Assembly (NCBI GenBank): GCA_965223165.1 | Contig: CBDCVQ010000019.1 | Span: 682,001 to 746,000 of the forward strand | Reading direction: 5' to 3' | DNA from: JABDMH01 sp965223165 | GTDB lineage: Bacteria; Bacteroidota; Bacteroidia; Chitinophagales; Saprospiraceae | DNA: 64,000 nucleotides | Part shown: positions 53,605 to 63,363 of the stretch, one piece after another | Position numbering within the stretch: the stretch's first letter is position 1 | Layout of the letters: the number at the start of each line of letters is the position of its first letter | The notes under the pieces: generated by a model | Told to the model about the DNA's origin: nothing | The model's database searches: none | Seen by the model: the letters and a program-made list of their open reading frames with translations, nothing else | Made by a program: the position numbers and the translations under genes

Positions 53605-55154
53605 GCTTTCTGCACACCCCGCACGCCATTCTCGACGACGTAGCTGGCACGTGTGTGCAGAGGAGCACCCGGTCGCGAGACGTACTCCACGGCCTGATAA
53701 TCACTGCGCCACTGCTTGGGGGTCACGTGGCAACTGACGTAGCCTCGCTCACGCGAATGGAAAGCCAGGCATGGATTTTCAGAGAGAAGCTGATCGAGTC
53801 CATCGAACGTACGTGTACCGTCCCCGCCGGAGGAAATGGAGGTACCCACAAATTCGCTGGCCACAATACGCTCCTCCGGTCGGTCGCAGTGGACACGGAG
53901 ATCATTGACCCAATTGGAATGGATATCTCCCGTCAGGACGATGGGGTTGGAGATCCGACCATCGGCCAGCAATTGCATCATCCGGCGGCGACTGGCATCA
54001 TATCCGGGCCACTGGTCAACGGAGAATCGCTTGTCGAGTCCCACGGCACGGTCGATCTGGGCCATCATGACCTGCTGAGCCAGCACATTCCAACGGGCTT
54101 TGGATTTGCGCAACCGCCGGCCTAGCCATCGCTCTTGCCGGGCGCCCAGCATCGTGGCGGAAGGCGCAAACACGCCTGGGCAGAGGGGACCGCTTTGGTC
54201 ACCACAGGGCTGATCCGTACGATATTGCCGCGTATCCAACACATCAAACTCCAGCAAGCGCCCGAATTTTACGTTGCGATAGAGTTGCATGTCGGGACCT
54301 CGAGGAATCGCTGCTCGCCGCAAAGGCATATGCTCATAATAGGCCTGATAAGCCCGGGCCCGCCGCTGCAAGAATGCCTCCGGCCGGATGCCAGGCTCCT
54401 CCGAGATCGCATCTGCGTAGTTGTTGTCGACTTCGTGATCATCCCAAGTCACGATCCACGGTGCAGCAGCATGCATGGCCTGCAAGGCCGGATCCATCTT
54501 ATACTGGGACAGCCGGCGGCGATAGTCGTCCAACGAGTCGATCTCGCTACCCACATGTTTTCTCACTCGTCCCTCCCTGCCCTCGTACTCATAGATGTAA
54601 TCGCCCAGATGAATGACCAAATCCAGTGGCTCCCGGACCATGTGCTCGTAGGCCGTGTAATACCCGGTCTCGTAGTGCTGACAGGATGCAAAGGCAAAAC
54701 GGAACTGATCGGTCATTTCGTCCTTGGCGGGGGCAGTGCGTGCCCGTCCGACCGTGCTGAGATCGTTGCCGGCCTTAAACTGATAAAAGTACCAGCGATT
54801 GGATCGCAGCCCTTTGGCCTCGACATGGACCGAATGAGCCAACTCGGGTGTAGCGAGCGCCTGCCCGCTGGCTACCACGTTGGACATGGCTTCGTCCTCG
54901 GCGATCTTCCAGTCCACTTGCACATTGACGCTCGGCATGCCACCGCCTTCCAGCGGTATGGGAGCCAGGCGGGTCCAGAGGACAAATCCATCCGACGACG
55001 GATCGCCAGAGGCCACGCCCAACCGAAAGGGGTAGTCGGCAAGGGGCACATAGCGCCTGGTCAACTGAGTCAGGGGCCGATCGATGAGTAGCGGCCAGGC
55101 GGCCAAAGAGGTGAGACCCGTACGGAGAAACTGACGACGATGATGTACAGACAT
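53601..55154 (-). CDS. phoD: PhoD-type alkaline phosphatase with Tat signal
   Basis: 517 residues. The N-terminus HHRRQFLRTGLTSLAAW is a twin-arginine signal. LGVASGDPSSDGFVLWTRLAP starts the PhoD N-terminal domain; the metal site follows with FAFASCQHYETGYY, DLVIHLGDYIYEYEG, ADAISEEPGIRPEAF-region and TWDDHEVDNNYADA, then IVLTGDIHSNWVNDLRV and EFVGTSISSGGDG near the end. PhoD enzymes release phosphate from mono- and diesters with calcium and iron. The stop codon TAG is part of the right inverted repeat of the element at 53380-53604. The gene is enclosed by two inverted copies of that element. Confidence 0.92.
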   Translation of the reverse strand: MSVHHRRQFLRTGLTSLAAWPLLIDRPLTQLTRRYVPLADYPFRLGVASGDPSSDGFVLWTRLAPIPLEGGGMPSVNVQVDWKIAEDEAMSNVVASGQALATPELAHSVHVEAKGLRSNRWYFYQFKAGNDLSTVGRARTAPAKDEMTDQFRFAFASCQHYETGYYTAYEHMVREPLDLVIHLGDYIYEYEGREGRVRKHVGSEIDSLDDYRRRLSQYKMDPALQAMHAAAPWIVTWDDHEVDNNYADAISEEPGIRPEAFLQRRARAYQAYYEHMPLRRAAIPRGPDMQLYRNVKFGRLLEFDVLDTRQYRTDQPCGDQSGPLCPGVFAPSATMLGARQERWLGRRLRKSKARWNVLAQQVMMAQIDRAVGLDKRFSVDQWPGYDASRRRMMQLLADGRISNPIVLTGDIHSNWVNDLRVHCDRPEERIVASEFVGTSISSGGDGTRTFDGLDQLLSENPCLAFHSRERGYVSCHVTPKQWRSDYQAVEYVSRPGAPLHTRASYVVENGVRGVQKA

Positions 55155-55234
55155 GATAGGTTTGACTTATGAAGTAATGACATGAAATCGGCCTGGGCCT
55201 GTGGAGTCTCACACAATCTTTCTTGCTTACTCCC

Positions 55235-55265
55235 ATGCGTAACTCTAATTAGTAGAGTCTCGCAT
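55235..55265. repeat. two element ends joined head to head
   Basis: ATGCGTAACTCTAATT is followed at once by AGTAGAGTCTCGCAT. Both halves are variants of the inverted-repeat end (ATGCGAAACTCTACTA), so the 31 bases form an imperfect palindrome. It lies 81 bases upstream of PhoD. The rest of the 338-base spacer 55155-55492 shows no gene. Confidence 0.6.
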
Positions 55266-55492
55266 GAATGTAAGCTTTATTTTAGGTTACCCGGAATCTC
55301 ATCTGGATCTATGCTGGGCAATCGCAATATGGGATTCTGCACTTATCTATCAACGGCCTCAAAGCATTGCCGGCAAGATGTGCCCAGATTTAGTAGTTGA
55401 ACACACTTAGGACAACTACTCCCTGGCATAACCTTGCTAGTAGGTCAGGTGAGGGCGCCTGACACGGCCAGGTTGTTTTTTGATTACGACAC

Positions 55493-55725
55493 CTAAGTAG
55501 AGTTTCGCATTAAATCTTGTGTTTAGTTCTAATGTCTTTGGTCCGCATACCTCGTTGCTAAGCCTCGCCATAGCTACGGCTATGCCTAGACTCCCACCCG
55601 CTTTCGCGGTTCCCTCACTTCTCGCATGGTCATGCTCGACTCTGCGAGATCGTTCGGTCATGCCTCGTCTGCGAACAAAATCCTATTAGAATCAAAGCAA
55701 CATATCTAGTGCGAAACGTTACTAA
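55493..55725 (-). mobile_element. 233-bp non-coding element with terminal inverted repeats (MITE-like), copy B
   Basis: Read on the minus strand it starts CTTAGTAACGTTTCGCACTA, continues GATATGTTG, TTCTAATAGGATTTTGTTCG and ACGAGGCATGACCGAACGAT, and ends in ATTTAATGCGAAACTCTACT: the same order as copy A with scattered substitutions and a few small insertions. The two copies therefore face each other across PhoD. Both ends again carry back-to-back TAG/TAA triplets. TAA flanks it on both sides, a possible but weak target duplication. Confidence 0.8.
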
Positions 55726-56933
55726 GGAATATCCATCACTACTTTGGGCAGTTCGACAGGCGCTCCCCTGCCATTGTCTCCCTTGAAAATAGGAACCGCC
55801 GCCTCATCACTGCTTGCCAACTCCGGGTGAAAATAGCCTTTGCGATCGATCCATCGTGTGCTTGTGGTTTTGTCAATCGTCAGCCGCCCTACCGGCCGAA
55901 ATCCTAGACGACGATTCTCTGGAGAGATCGCCACCTTCTCCAAGGGCCGGTTGTTTTTCGTCTGCCAAAGATGCGGACCGCTGGGTAGCATATCAATTTC
56001 CTTTAGCTCTAGTTGCAGCCGGTCGGCAAAGACATCCACCACCAAGTAGTTGGTACGCGTATTATAGCCGATCAACCCTCCATGCGCAATCTGCATGATA
56101 CCGTCACGCTCCGTGCAGGTGATCGCATGTACTTCTCCACACAGATACAGATCGACCTCGTGCTGCCGCATGGTCTGCCAAAACTCGGACTGCCGCCCAC
56201 CGGTCAGGATCAATCCGCTTGAGCTCCATTTTCTCACCGGGCTGAGCACCGGGGTGTGTCCCATGACGATCTTGTGACGCGCATCTGCTTGATTCAGAAG
56301 TACTTCCTTAAACCACTGCAATTGGCGGCCCGTCACCCCTGCTTGGATGTGTCCCTGTTTACCTTCCCCCTCCTCAAACACATCCACGGAAATAAACAGC
56401 ACGTCTTGGTGTCGCCACCAGAAAGCCGTACCACGCATGTGCTCCGGGCCATTTTGAGGCATGGACAGATGCCTCGCGAAAGCTTCCTTGTACATGGGTA
56501 CCGCCTTCCATTTTTTCTCACTCCGCCAGGGATTGTCACCGACCTCGTGATCTCCTATGGCGGTGTAATAAGTCAAACCATGGGCACGCATCCGTTCTTT
56601 CCAAGCCGAATAATACCGGGCCGAATACTTGGCAATCGTATCTTGATCGTTCCAGGCTGGTGCATCCCAATGGCCCATGACCAAGTCGCCGGCCACCATC
56701 AAAAACGCCGGATTCTCTGCTTTGGCCGAGCTCAATATATAGGACAGTGCTTCCTCCCAGCCCGGTTGGGGGTAATCACAATCCACATTGAGAAAGTCAG
56801 GCATACTGACAAATGTCCACCGCGGTTTTGCCTCTTTTTCTCCCCGGGTACAACTGACCAAGATCCCGAAGGCCAGGATAGAGCACCAGACCTGAAGGGG
56901 CGAAAGGGGCCAGATGTGACAAAGTGATTTCAT
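55722..56933 (-). CDS. metallophosphoesterase lipoprotein (calcineurin-like)
   Basis: 403 residues from the ATG at 56933 (the frame is open to 56966). The lipobox is FGILVSCTRG (cysteine about 28). The calcineurin-like metal site is spread over SMPDFLNVDCDYPQPGW, FLMVAGDLVMGHWDA, YTAIGDHEVGDNPW, IVMGHTPVL and LYLCGEVHAITC. The opening D-x-H motif is replaced by PDFLNVDCD, so one metal ligand may differ. It ends AVVMDIP-like, with its TAG stop inside the left end of element B. PhoD and this gene both look like phosphate-scavenging enzymes, divided by the element. Confidence 0.82.
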   Translation of the reverse strand: MKSLCHIWPLSPLQVWCSILAFGILVSCTRGEKEAKPRWTFVSMPDFLNVDCDYPQPGWEEALSYILSSAKAENPAFLMVAGDLVMGHWDAPAWNDQDTIAKYSARYYSAWKERMRAHGLTYYTAIGDHEVGDNPWRSEKKWKAVPMYKEAFARHLSMPQNGPEHMRGTAFWWRHQDVLFISVDVFEEGEGKQGHIQAGVTGRQLQWFKEVLLNQADARHKIVMGHTPVLSPVRKWSSSGLILTGGRQSEFWQTMRQHEVDLYLCGEVHAITCTERDGIMQIAHGGLIGYNTRTNYLVVDVFADRLQLELKEIDMLPSGPHLWQTKNNRPLEKVAISPENRRLGFRPVGRLTIDKTTSTRWIDRKGYFHPELASSDEAAVPIFKGDNGRGAPVELPKVVMDIP

Positions 56934-57178
56934 TTTCGATTGATATGGTTCTTGATCGGCCAGCAATGCATTGGGTTACTTACCACCGTATACTTTCATT
57001 AAGCTCGTAGGATACACAAACGCGGTGGCAATCTCTATCTTTATAAAGGTAGGCATTGCCAGGTATGACGTTGCCGCACACCTGGTATCAACAGTGAAGT
57101 TTCGGTGATGATCGCCTGATGCTTCCTGCGGTCGACTCTCACCCGAAGGTCATCAGACTAACGCAAATAACCATTCGC

Positions 57179-60151
57179 ATGGGCAAGACTATGGACAAGC
57201 TGTTCGACGGAATCGGAAAGATCAGTAAGAAATTGCACCCGCATCGAGGCTGGATCCTGGCTGGATTTTTACTGTACGCCATTATGCTCAAATTTCTCGA
57301 AGGCCAATTCACCTCCCGACTTCAAGTGAGTTCGCTCAGCATGTACTTCTACGATGCCAGCGCCTGGCGAGATCTCGTTGATTCGATCAGATGTGCGGGG
57401 CTCTTTGGCGTGTTTCGTGCATTTACCCACCTGGATCTACTATTCTTTCTCTCCTATGGTCTGCTGCTGCTCAGTATCGCCGATAGGTACAAAAAGAAGG
57501 TGTGGCGAGTGGCTTTTGTGGTATTTGCGGGTCTAATCGTCGTCTCGGACTTTTTTGAGAATTTGTATCTGACCGGTTGGTTGTCCGAAGGCAATCCGGC
57601 CAATATGCCCACCCTGTCAAGGCTGAAAATGGCTGGAATCTTTGCCATTGCCATTATGCTCATCAGCAATACGGTGGGAAGGACGATCAAAGGGATTCGA
57701 ATCTTCTTCGCTACCTTCTGGTATTGCCGCTTAAGCATCATCGGCCTTGTCATTATCGCTGTTTTTATTGGCATACCGCAGGGACAAGAGCTGGCTGTAT
57801 TTATGTTGGAGCACCCCAATGATTGGCTATACCTTCCCTTTTTTAATGCCATTGTGATGATTGCCGGGGTTGCTATCTGGTACCTGCCCCGCTATTTGTT
57901 CCCAGAAAATCCCGCCGGTGATGAATACAAATTTAGGATGGTCTTCCAGCGGAGCGAATGGCTTAATCACTTCGACATCGATCACGTCAAAGCGCGTGCA
58001 GGAGCTATCGAAACACGGGGTGCTCCCCTGCGCGACGACACGTTTATGCGGGAGAAATACAATGTGGATCGCATGTTTCAATCGGCGGTAGGAGCAGCTG
58101 ATCAAGACCCTGACGACACCGACACCCCCAGCCCTACCGAATCTTCGCGTCCAGACTCGGAAGAGGTCAAGCTGCGCTGGATACTTGCGATGCGAAAATA
58201 CGTACCCCTGGCCCTCGCGTCCTGCTTCTTTCTGATCCTAATTTCTTTCTTCGCCGGTCTTTCGGCAAAGATCAATCCACCCGATGAAGGTTTTCTTCTC
58301 GTTTTGCGAAAAGGCATGCAGATAGGCCGCATCGTCCTTATGGTTGCCGTCGGCCTATTGCTGCTCCTGTCTGTGGCCCGCAAACGCACTCGCCAATGGC
58401 TGTTGGATACCATCATGGACATTTTACAGTCCAAGAAGTTCAACCGATGGGTCTTCGTAGCCTTCGCCCTGAGCGGTACCGGTCTATTGCTCGGTATGTT
58501 TTTATTCAATGGGATTAATGACCTGACCCTGCTGTCCCAAATTGTCTTGCTGGTAGCGACTTTGCTATTGATTTGGTCGGCCGCGCACCACGCTGGCCAA
58601 CGGTCGTGGTTTAGAGATTATTTTGACAACACCCATCGAGCTATTCTCATCAGTCTCGGTCTGGTGACGATCGGCTATCCCATCTACCTGCTGTTTTTCA
58701 CCGTTTCCACGTCCCTGGGACTGAGCATTTTGATTTTGCCGGTGCTGTTTTACTACACGCTACAGATACTGATCGCCTATAAAGGCAATGACACGCAAGA
58801 TCGGACTTACTATCTCACCAGTTTTGTCCTACTATTTGCCGTGGCCTTAATTGTCTCCACGCGTATCGACAACAATCATCTGGATGTGGAGACCGAAAAT
58901 GTGGGCAGCTCCCAGGCGTCGTTGGATCAACTGGTGGACCAATTCACGCAACCGTTTGCCCAGGATTCCGTCAGCGCCAAAATTCCCGTCTTTTTCGTAG
59001 CGGCCAACGGGGGTGGCACGATGCAGGCGTATTGGGCTGCCCAGGTGATTGGGCACCTGAAAAAGAGTACGCAAAATCGCATTGATCGGCATGTATTTGC
59101 CATGTCCGGGGCATCGGGCGGAGCAGTCGGATTGGGATTAAGCACCCTGGCCTGGACGCTTGAAGACAGCGTATTTGTAAATGCGATAACCAACGTCTAC
59201 GAGCATGACTTTCTCTCCGGAGGTTTGGCCTATATGCTAGGCAGCGATGCATGGCTGTCCGTAGCTCCCTTCAACGTGAGCAATATTCTCAACCGCAACG
59301 AGTGGCTTTGTAAAAAATATGGCCGTGTGCTGGCAGAAGAATTTGGGCACCGACGCTGGCAAGAACCGTTCATAGATACGTGGACGCCAGACGGTGCGTG
59401 GAGACCACTGTACTTTGCCAACACGACCCGCGTGGAAGACGGCGAGAGGTGTATGAGTGGCCCCGTTGATCTGTCTGCTGCAACGGTCGGCCATGACCTG
59501 CTTCACTCCCTGGCAGATGAAGGGCAGACGCTGACATTTGGGGAGGCGGTACTCTTGACCAATCGCTTTCCCTACGTCAACACCTCCGGTAAAATTGAAG
59601 GACAGGGTCACTTTGTCGATGGTGGGTATCACGACAATTCTGGGATAGAGACCCTGATGGAGTTGTACAGAGCAGTGGAGCCGCTCCTCTTCAGGGAAAG
59701 CAGCCGCTACGAAGCACATTTCATCCACATCAACTTTGGTGACGTTGCATGGCGTCAGTATGGTACCTGGGACGAATGCCGTGATTCCTGCATCGCCCCT
59801 TCACCAGTCAATGATCAAAGTGAGCTTGCCGTACCATTGTCGACGGCGGCCGGAGTCATACTCGGATCGCCGGTGTACAATCGTGTGCAGGAATTGATGC
59901 AGACCTTCGGCAACCACATGTACCGGCTTTATTTGCCAGGATCCAGCATCTTCGAGGCGCAGCACAGCTGCGTGGGGGAGACCACTCGACAAGCTTTTCA
60001 ATCGGTGCATCTGGAGTTGATCGAAAATCCCTTGGGTCGAACCATATCGCTAAATCAGCAACGATATGTGAAGGCTATGCTAGGTCAGACGACCTTGCCG
60101 CCCAGCCAAGAACTCGCGCGCATTGGAGAAAAAGTAAATGCCATCCCGTAG
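57179..60151 (+). CDS. multi-pass membrane protein with C-terminal patatin-like phospholipase domain
   Basis: 990 residues from the ATG at 57179 (an ATG at 57119 is alternative). The first 560 residues carry about ten hydrophobic helices (for example LLFFLSYGLLLLSI, VFVAFALSGTGLLLGMFLF-like, LILPVLFYYTLQILIAY) in two groups around a soluble stretch with SPTESSRPDSEE. The patatin part starts at about 600: FFVAANGGGTMQAYWAA (oxyanion glycines), the nucleophile serine in AMSGASGGAVGLGLST (about 643) and the aspartate of HFVDGGYHDNSGIE (about 815). So the Ser-Asp dyad is complete. The active site likely faces the periplasm or cytoplasm depending on an even helix count. A membrane-bound lipase fused to an unknown transporter-like region is rare. 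Confidence 0.82.
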   Translation: MGKTMDKLFDGIGKISKKLHPHRGWILAGFLLYAIMLKFLEGQFTSRLQVSSLSMYFYDASAWRDLVDSIRCAGLFGVFRAFTHLDLLFFLSYGLLLLSIADRYKKKVWRVAFVVFAGLIVVSDFFENLYLTGWLSEGNPANMPTLSRLKMAGIFAIAIMLISNTVGRTIKGIRIFFATFWYCRLSIIGLVIIAVFIGIPQGQELAVFMLEHPNDWLYLPFFNAIVMIAGVAIWYLPRYLFPENPAGDEYKFRMVFQRSEWLNHFDIDHVKARAGAIETRGAPLRDDTFMREKYNVDRMFQSAVGAADQDPDDTDTPSPTESSRPDSEEVKLRWILAMRKYVPLALASCFFLILISFFAGLSAKINPPDEGFLLVLRKGMQIGRIVLMVAVGLLLLLSVARKRTRQWLLDTIMDILQSKKFNRWVFVAFALSGTGLLLGMFLFNGINDLTLLSQIVLLVATLLLIWSAAHHAGQRSWFRDYFDNTHRAILISLGLVTIGYPIYLLFFTVSTSLGLSILILPVLFYYTLQILIAYKGNDTQDRTYYLTSFVLLFAVALIVSTRIDNNHLDVETENVGSSQASLDQLVDQFTQPFAQDSVSAKIPVFFVAANGGGTMQAYWAAQVIGHLKKSTQNRIDRHVFAMSGASGGAVGLGLSTLAWTLEDSVFVNAITNVYEHDFLSGGLAYMLGSDAWLSVAPFNVSNILNRNEWLCKKYGRVLAEEFGHRRWQEPFIDTWTPDGAWRPLYFANTTRVEDGERCMSGPVDLSAATVGHDLLHSLADEGQTLTFGEAVLLTNRFPYVNTSGKIEGQGHFVDGGYHDNSGIETLMELYRAVEPLLFRESSRYEAHFIHINFGDVAWRQYGTWDECRDSCIAPSPVNDQSELAVPLSTAAGVILGSPVYNRVQELMQTFGNHMYRLYLPGSSIFEAQHSCVGETTRQAFQSVHLELIENPLGRTISLNQQRYVKAMLGQTTLPPSQELARIGEKVNAIP

Positions 60152-60316
60152 CTCCTGAGCGACCGGATTAGCCTGCCGTAGCAGAATGGTGTGTGTGTTG
60201 GGGGGCAGCAGCGATATGCTTTACCCCTCCTTACTGATCAGATATGGCCCACCTGTTTATGCCTCCTCGTCGGGCCATTTTCAACGGCGACCGGATTCTC
60301 CAACTGTGAACCGCTA

Positions 60317-60673
60317 TTAATTGCTCCATACGACTCGGACCAGATCCGCTGTGCCAAAGTCTTCTCCATTGACTTCCGAGTTGCCCGATATGCCGCCCAG
60401 CATCCCAATCAGACGGCATTCCCGGTCCAGCACCTCCGACGAGAGATCGGCACCACAGTTGCCCGGAGAAAAAACATACACGGTCCGGTTCTGGAAGGTG
60501 TACTCACTCACGGACGCTCCGCTGCTGCAGGCCGTACCGGAGGATTGGAAAGACTCAATCTGCATATCCAGGCAATTGGGTATCTCGGTCTCGGGATCGT
60601 CCTTATTGCAGGCAAGGATGCAAAGCAAGCCCGCAGCTACCCATGCCCTTGTCCAATGCAGATGCAACATCAT
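60317..60673 (-). CDS. small lipoprotein of unknown function
   Basis: 118 residues. The signal peptide ends WVAAGLLCILACNKDDPE, a clear lipobox (cysteine about 22) followed by acidic residues. The mature part has four cysteines (NCLDMQIESFQ, ACSSGASV, NCGADLSSEV, ECRLIGMLGG) and a beta pattern (VSEYTFQNRTVYVFSPG), like small Bacteroidota lipoproteins with conserved cysteines. I know no function. It is convergent with the patatin-like gene and divergent from the metallophosphoesterase that follows. Confidence 0.7.
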   Translation of the reverse strand: MMLHLHWTRAWVAAGLLCILACNKDDPETEIPNCLDMQIESFQSSGTACSSGASVSEYTFQNRTVYVFSPGNCGADLSSEVLDRECRLIGMLGGISGNSEVNGEDFGTADLVRVVWSN

Positions 60674-60808
60674 GGATTAGAAACGTAAGAAGGGCATTAC
60701 GATGTTGCCTATCCCTTTGATTAGTGAATTAGCGACTCCAAAGTCGCCTGATATCCCCGGAACATTGCCGTATCTTTAGGTTCACGTCACTATTGTAAAT
60801 CTTGATCC

Positions 60809-61633
60809 ATGCCGCAATCCAGAAGATCTTTTCTTCGAAGTACCCGTAGAGCCTCCGTCCTATTGGCTGGCGGATCACTTCTTCCCATCTCGGCCCGCGA
60901 GCTATTTACCTGGCGAAAGAAGGTAAAGCTGCGATTCATCATCGCTTCAGACTCTCACTACGGCCAGCCCGACACTCCCTACGAGGCTATGGCCGATACC
61001 TTCATCGAGAAGGCAAATTACTTTCACGCATCCCAGCCTTGCGATTTTTGTGTGCTCAACGGAGATATTATCCACGACGAGGCACACCTCATGCCGTTGG
61101 CCAAGGAAAAGTTTGATGCACTGGAGATGACTACTTACGTCACCAAGGGCAATCATGATATGGTCACCGACGCGACCTGGCAGGACATTTGGAAGATGCC
61201 GGTCAATCTGCGATTTACCATCGGTAAAAATGCCTTCGTATTGGCCACTACTACGGATGACAAGGGCACGTACCTCTCTCCTGACCTAGCTTGGCTCAGG
61301 GAGAATCTGGATAATAGCCGAAAGCAAAAAAATGTATTTGTATTTCTGCACATCCCACAGACCAAATGGACCCGTCACGCCATCGATACGCCCCAATGCA
61401 TGGATTTAATCACCAGCTATTCGAATGTCAAATGCGTCTTCCACGGGCACGAGCATGACCAGGATGGCATCATGACATTTAACAAGGTTCCCTTTCTCTT
61501 CGATGCGCACATCGGCGGCAGCTGGGGCACGGACTATCGCGGATTTCGGGTGGTCGAAGTGCTAAAAAACAATTCGATCGTCACTTACATGATGAATCCG
61601 GTGGAGGCGCTGGGAAGAACCGCACTGCAGTAG
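60809..61633 (+). CDS. exported metallophosphoesterase with Tat-like signal
   Basis: 274 residues. The N-terminus SRRSFLRSTRRASVLLAGGS is a twin-arginine signal. The calcineurin-like site is full: RFIIASDSHYGQPD (Asp and His), DFCVLNGDIIHDEA, YVTKGNHDMVT, VFVFLHIPQTKW and CVFHGHEHDQDGI, in the proper order and spacing. The short length and the ending without an extra domain suggest a simple phosphodiesterase or phosphatase in the periplasm. It is not in an operon. Confidence 0.88.
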   Translation: MPQSRRSFLRSTRRASVLLAGGSLLPISARELFTWRKKVKLRFIIASDSHYGQPDTPYEAMADTFIEKANYFHASQPCDFCVLNGDIIHDEAHLMPLAKEKFDALEMTTYVTKGNHDMVTDATWQDIWKMPVNLRFTIGKNAFVLATTTDDKGTYLSPDLAWLRENLDNSRKQKNVFVFLHIPQTKWTRHAIDTPQCMDLITSYSNVKCVFHGHEHDQDGIMTFNKVPFLFDAHIGGSWGTDYRGFRVVEVLKNNSIVTYMMNPVEALGRTALQ

Positions 61634-61688
61634 ATGTCATATCGTGAAAAGTTGTTCTTCGAGGGTCTGGGCAAGTGATCCTACGCAG

Positions 61689-63254
61689 CTATTTCCTCTT
61701 CACTAACAGTGCCTCTAATTCCTCCAGGGATTTGCCCTTGGTTTCGGGCACGACCATAATAATGAAGATCAGCCCCACGGCGGCAAATACGCCATACAGC
61801 AGAAAGGTGAGTCCCGTACCTAGGTTGGAAAGTTCCCAAGGGAAGGCCAGCTGGACCAGGAAACTCACGGCCGAGTTGATCAGACCCACGAAGGAAATCG
61901 CCAGTCCCCGGATGAAATTGGGAAACAGCTCGCTAAATAGGACCCACATGACCGGTCCGATCGAGATGGCAAACGAGGCGACGAAGCCCAGTATGCTGAT
62001 CAAAATGAGCCATGCGTTCATGTCCGCCGCCGCCGTAATTAGATTGGACTCGTACGTATTGGCCATCTCCGGCCCCAGGGCCTCCCTCAATGCACCTTTG
62101 TAGGTCAAATCGCTGGTGTAGGTGGTGCCCAGTAGACCGGCCAGCTGATCTCGATCAATCTCCGGTGGCAGTTGAGCCACACTCTCTCGGTCAAGTGTGT
62201 AGGTGGCCTGGCTAAACCCATAGGACAGCGCCAGCATGCAGATGGTAATGCCCGCGACGCCAAATATGAGAAGCGGCTTACGACCCCATTTGTCGACAAA
62301 GAGAATAGCCAGGATGGTAAAAGCCAGATTGACCAGGCCAACCATAATTGCCTGAACAAAGGAGGCATCGGTGCCTATACCTGATTGCTCGAAGATCATC
62401 GGCGCGTAGAAGAAAACGGAATTAATGCCGGTAATCTGCTGCAGGATAGCGACTACGATGCCGATAATCAGCACCAGTCGTAGCGCCGGCTTAAACAGCT
62501 CTCCAATCAACTCCAATCCTTGGCTCTTGTCCTCGTCAAAACTGGCCTGTGCTGCGGCCAAGGCCTCTTTAGCCATCTCGGCACCATTGGCCTTGGTCAT
62601 GATCTGCAAGGCCTCAGACGTGCGTCCCTTCATGATCAGCCAGCGGGGACTCTCCGGCACAAAGAAGAGTCCGATAAAGTACAGGACTGCCGGCATGGTC
62701 TCCAGGCCCAGCATCCAGCGCCAGTTGTACGCATCAAACTTTAGTGCTTGGGCCCAGGCAGCGTCTGATTGGCCCAACTGCAGGATGAGATAGTTGGTGA
62801 AGAACGCCACAGAGATGCCTATGACGATATTGAGCTGATTAAAGGAGACCATCCGTCCGCGCATGTCTGCCGGTGCGATCTCCGCGATATACATCGGGGC
62901 GATGATCAATGATGCACCCACCCCCAGGCCACCGATCATACGGGCTACCACGAGCACTAGATAAGAGGGAGCCAGCGCCGATCCGATCGCTGAAACTGCA
63001 TATAGGATCGATGCATAGACCAGCACGCTTCTTCGTCCGATTCGATCGCTGAGCGGACCGGCAACCAGCATCGCCAGGGTGGCGCTGAGGGTCAGTGATG
63101 CCACCGCCCAACCCAGTTCCAATTTGGTCAGGACAAACTCTATCTCAATAAACTTATTGACACCAGATATGACGGAGGCATCAAATCCCATGAGAAATCC
63201 TCCCAGCGCCACGATGAGGGCGACGACAATCGTAAAACGGTTGTTTCGATCCAT
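61689..63254 (-). CDS. MFS sugar-porter (SP family) transporter
   Basis: 521 residues from the ATG at 63254, the first of the family's typical beginning (IVVALIVALGGFLMGFDASVISG). The SP-family motifs are GPLSDRIGRRSVLVYAS (loop 2-3), VARMIGGLGVGASLIIAPMYIAEIAP (after helix 4), VPESPRWLIMKGR (after helix 6), QQITGINSVFFYAPMIFEQSG (helix 7) and VPETKGKSLEELEALL at the end. It has an insertion between helices 9 and 10 (ESVAQLPPEIDRDQLAGLLG) seen in Bacteroidota members. It imports a monosaccharide by proton symport or facilitated transport. No catabolic gene is adjacent. Confidence 0.9.
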   Translation of the reverse strand: MDRNNRFTIVVALIVALGGFLMGFDASVISGVNKFIEIEFVLTKLELGWAVASLTLSATLAMLVAGPLSDRIGRRSVLVYASILYAVSAIGSALAPSYLVLVVARMIGGLGVGASLIIAPMYIAEIAPADMRGRMVSFNQLNIVIGISVAFFTNYLILQLGQSDAAWAQALKFDAYNWRWMLGLETMPAVLYFIGLFFVPESPRWLIMKGRTSEALQIMTKANGAEMAKEALAAAQASFDEDKSQGLELIGELFKPALRLVLIIGIVVAILQQITGINSVFFYAPMIFEQSGIGTDASFVQAIMVGLVNLAFTILAILFVDKWGRKPLLIFGVAGITICMLALSYGFSQATYTLDRESVAQLPPEIDRDQLAGLLGTTYTSDLTYKGALREALGPEMANTYESNLITAAADMNAWLILISILGFVASFAISIGPVMWVLFSELFPNFIRGLAISFVGLINSAVSFLVQLAFPWELSNLGTGLTFLLYGVFAAVGLIFIIMVVPETKGKSLEELEALLVKRK

Positions 63255-63363
63255 AGCCGAAATAAGATAGGGAAGTTTGGGGGATTGCAAGGGCGTGGTC
63301 CCGGGATGGACCAGTTATGCGGACGCAGGAATCTGAACTACTCAATCATATTCCAAAAAATCA

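Noticed and set aside
54135..55091. 318-residue open frame antisense to phoD
   Set aside because: Shadow frame of a well-supported PhoD gene; no recognisable motif.
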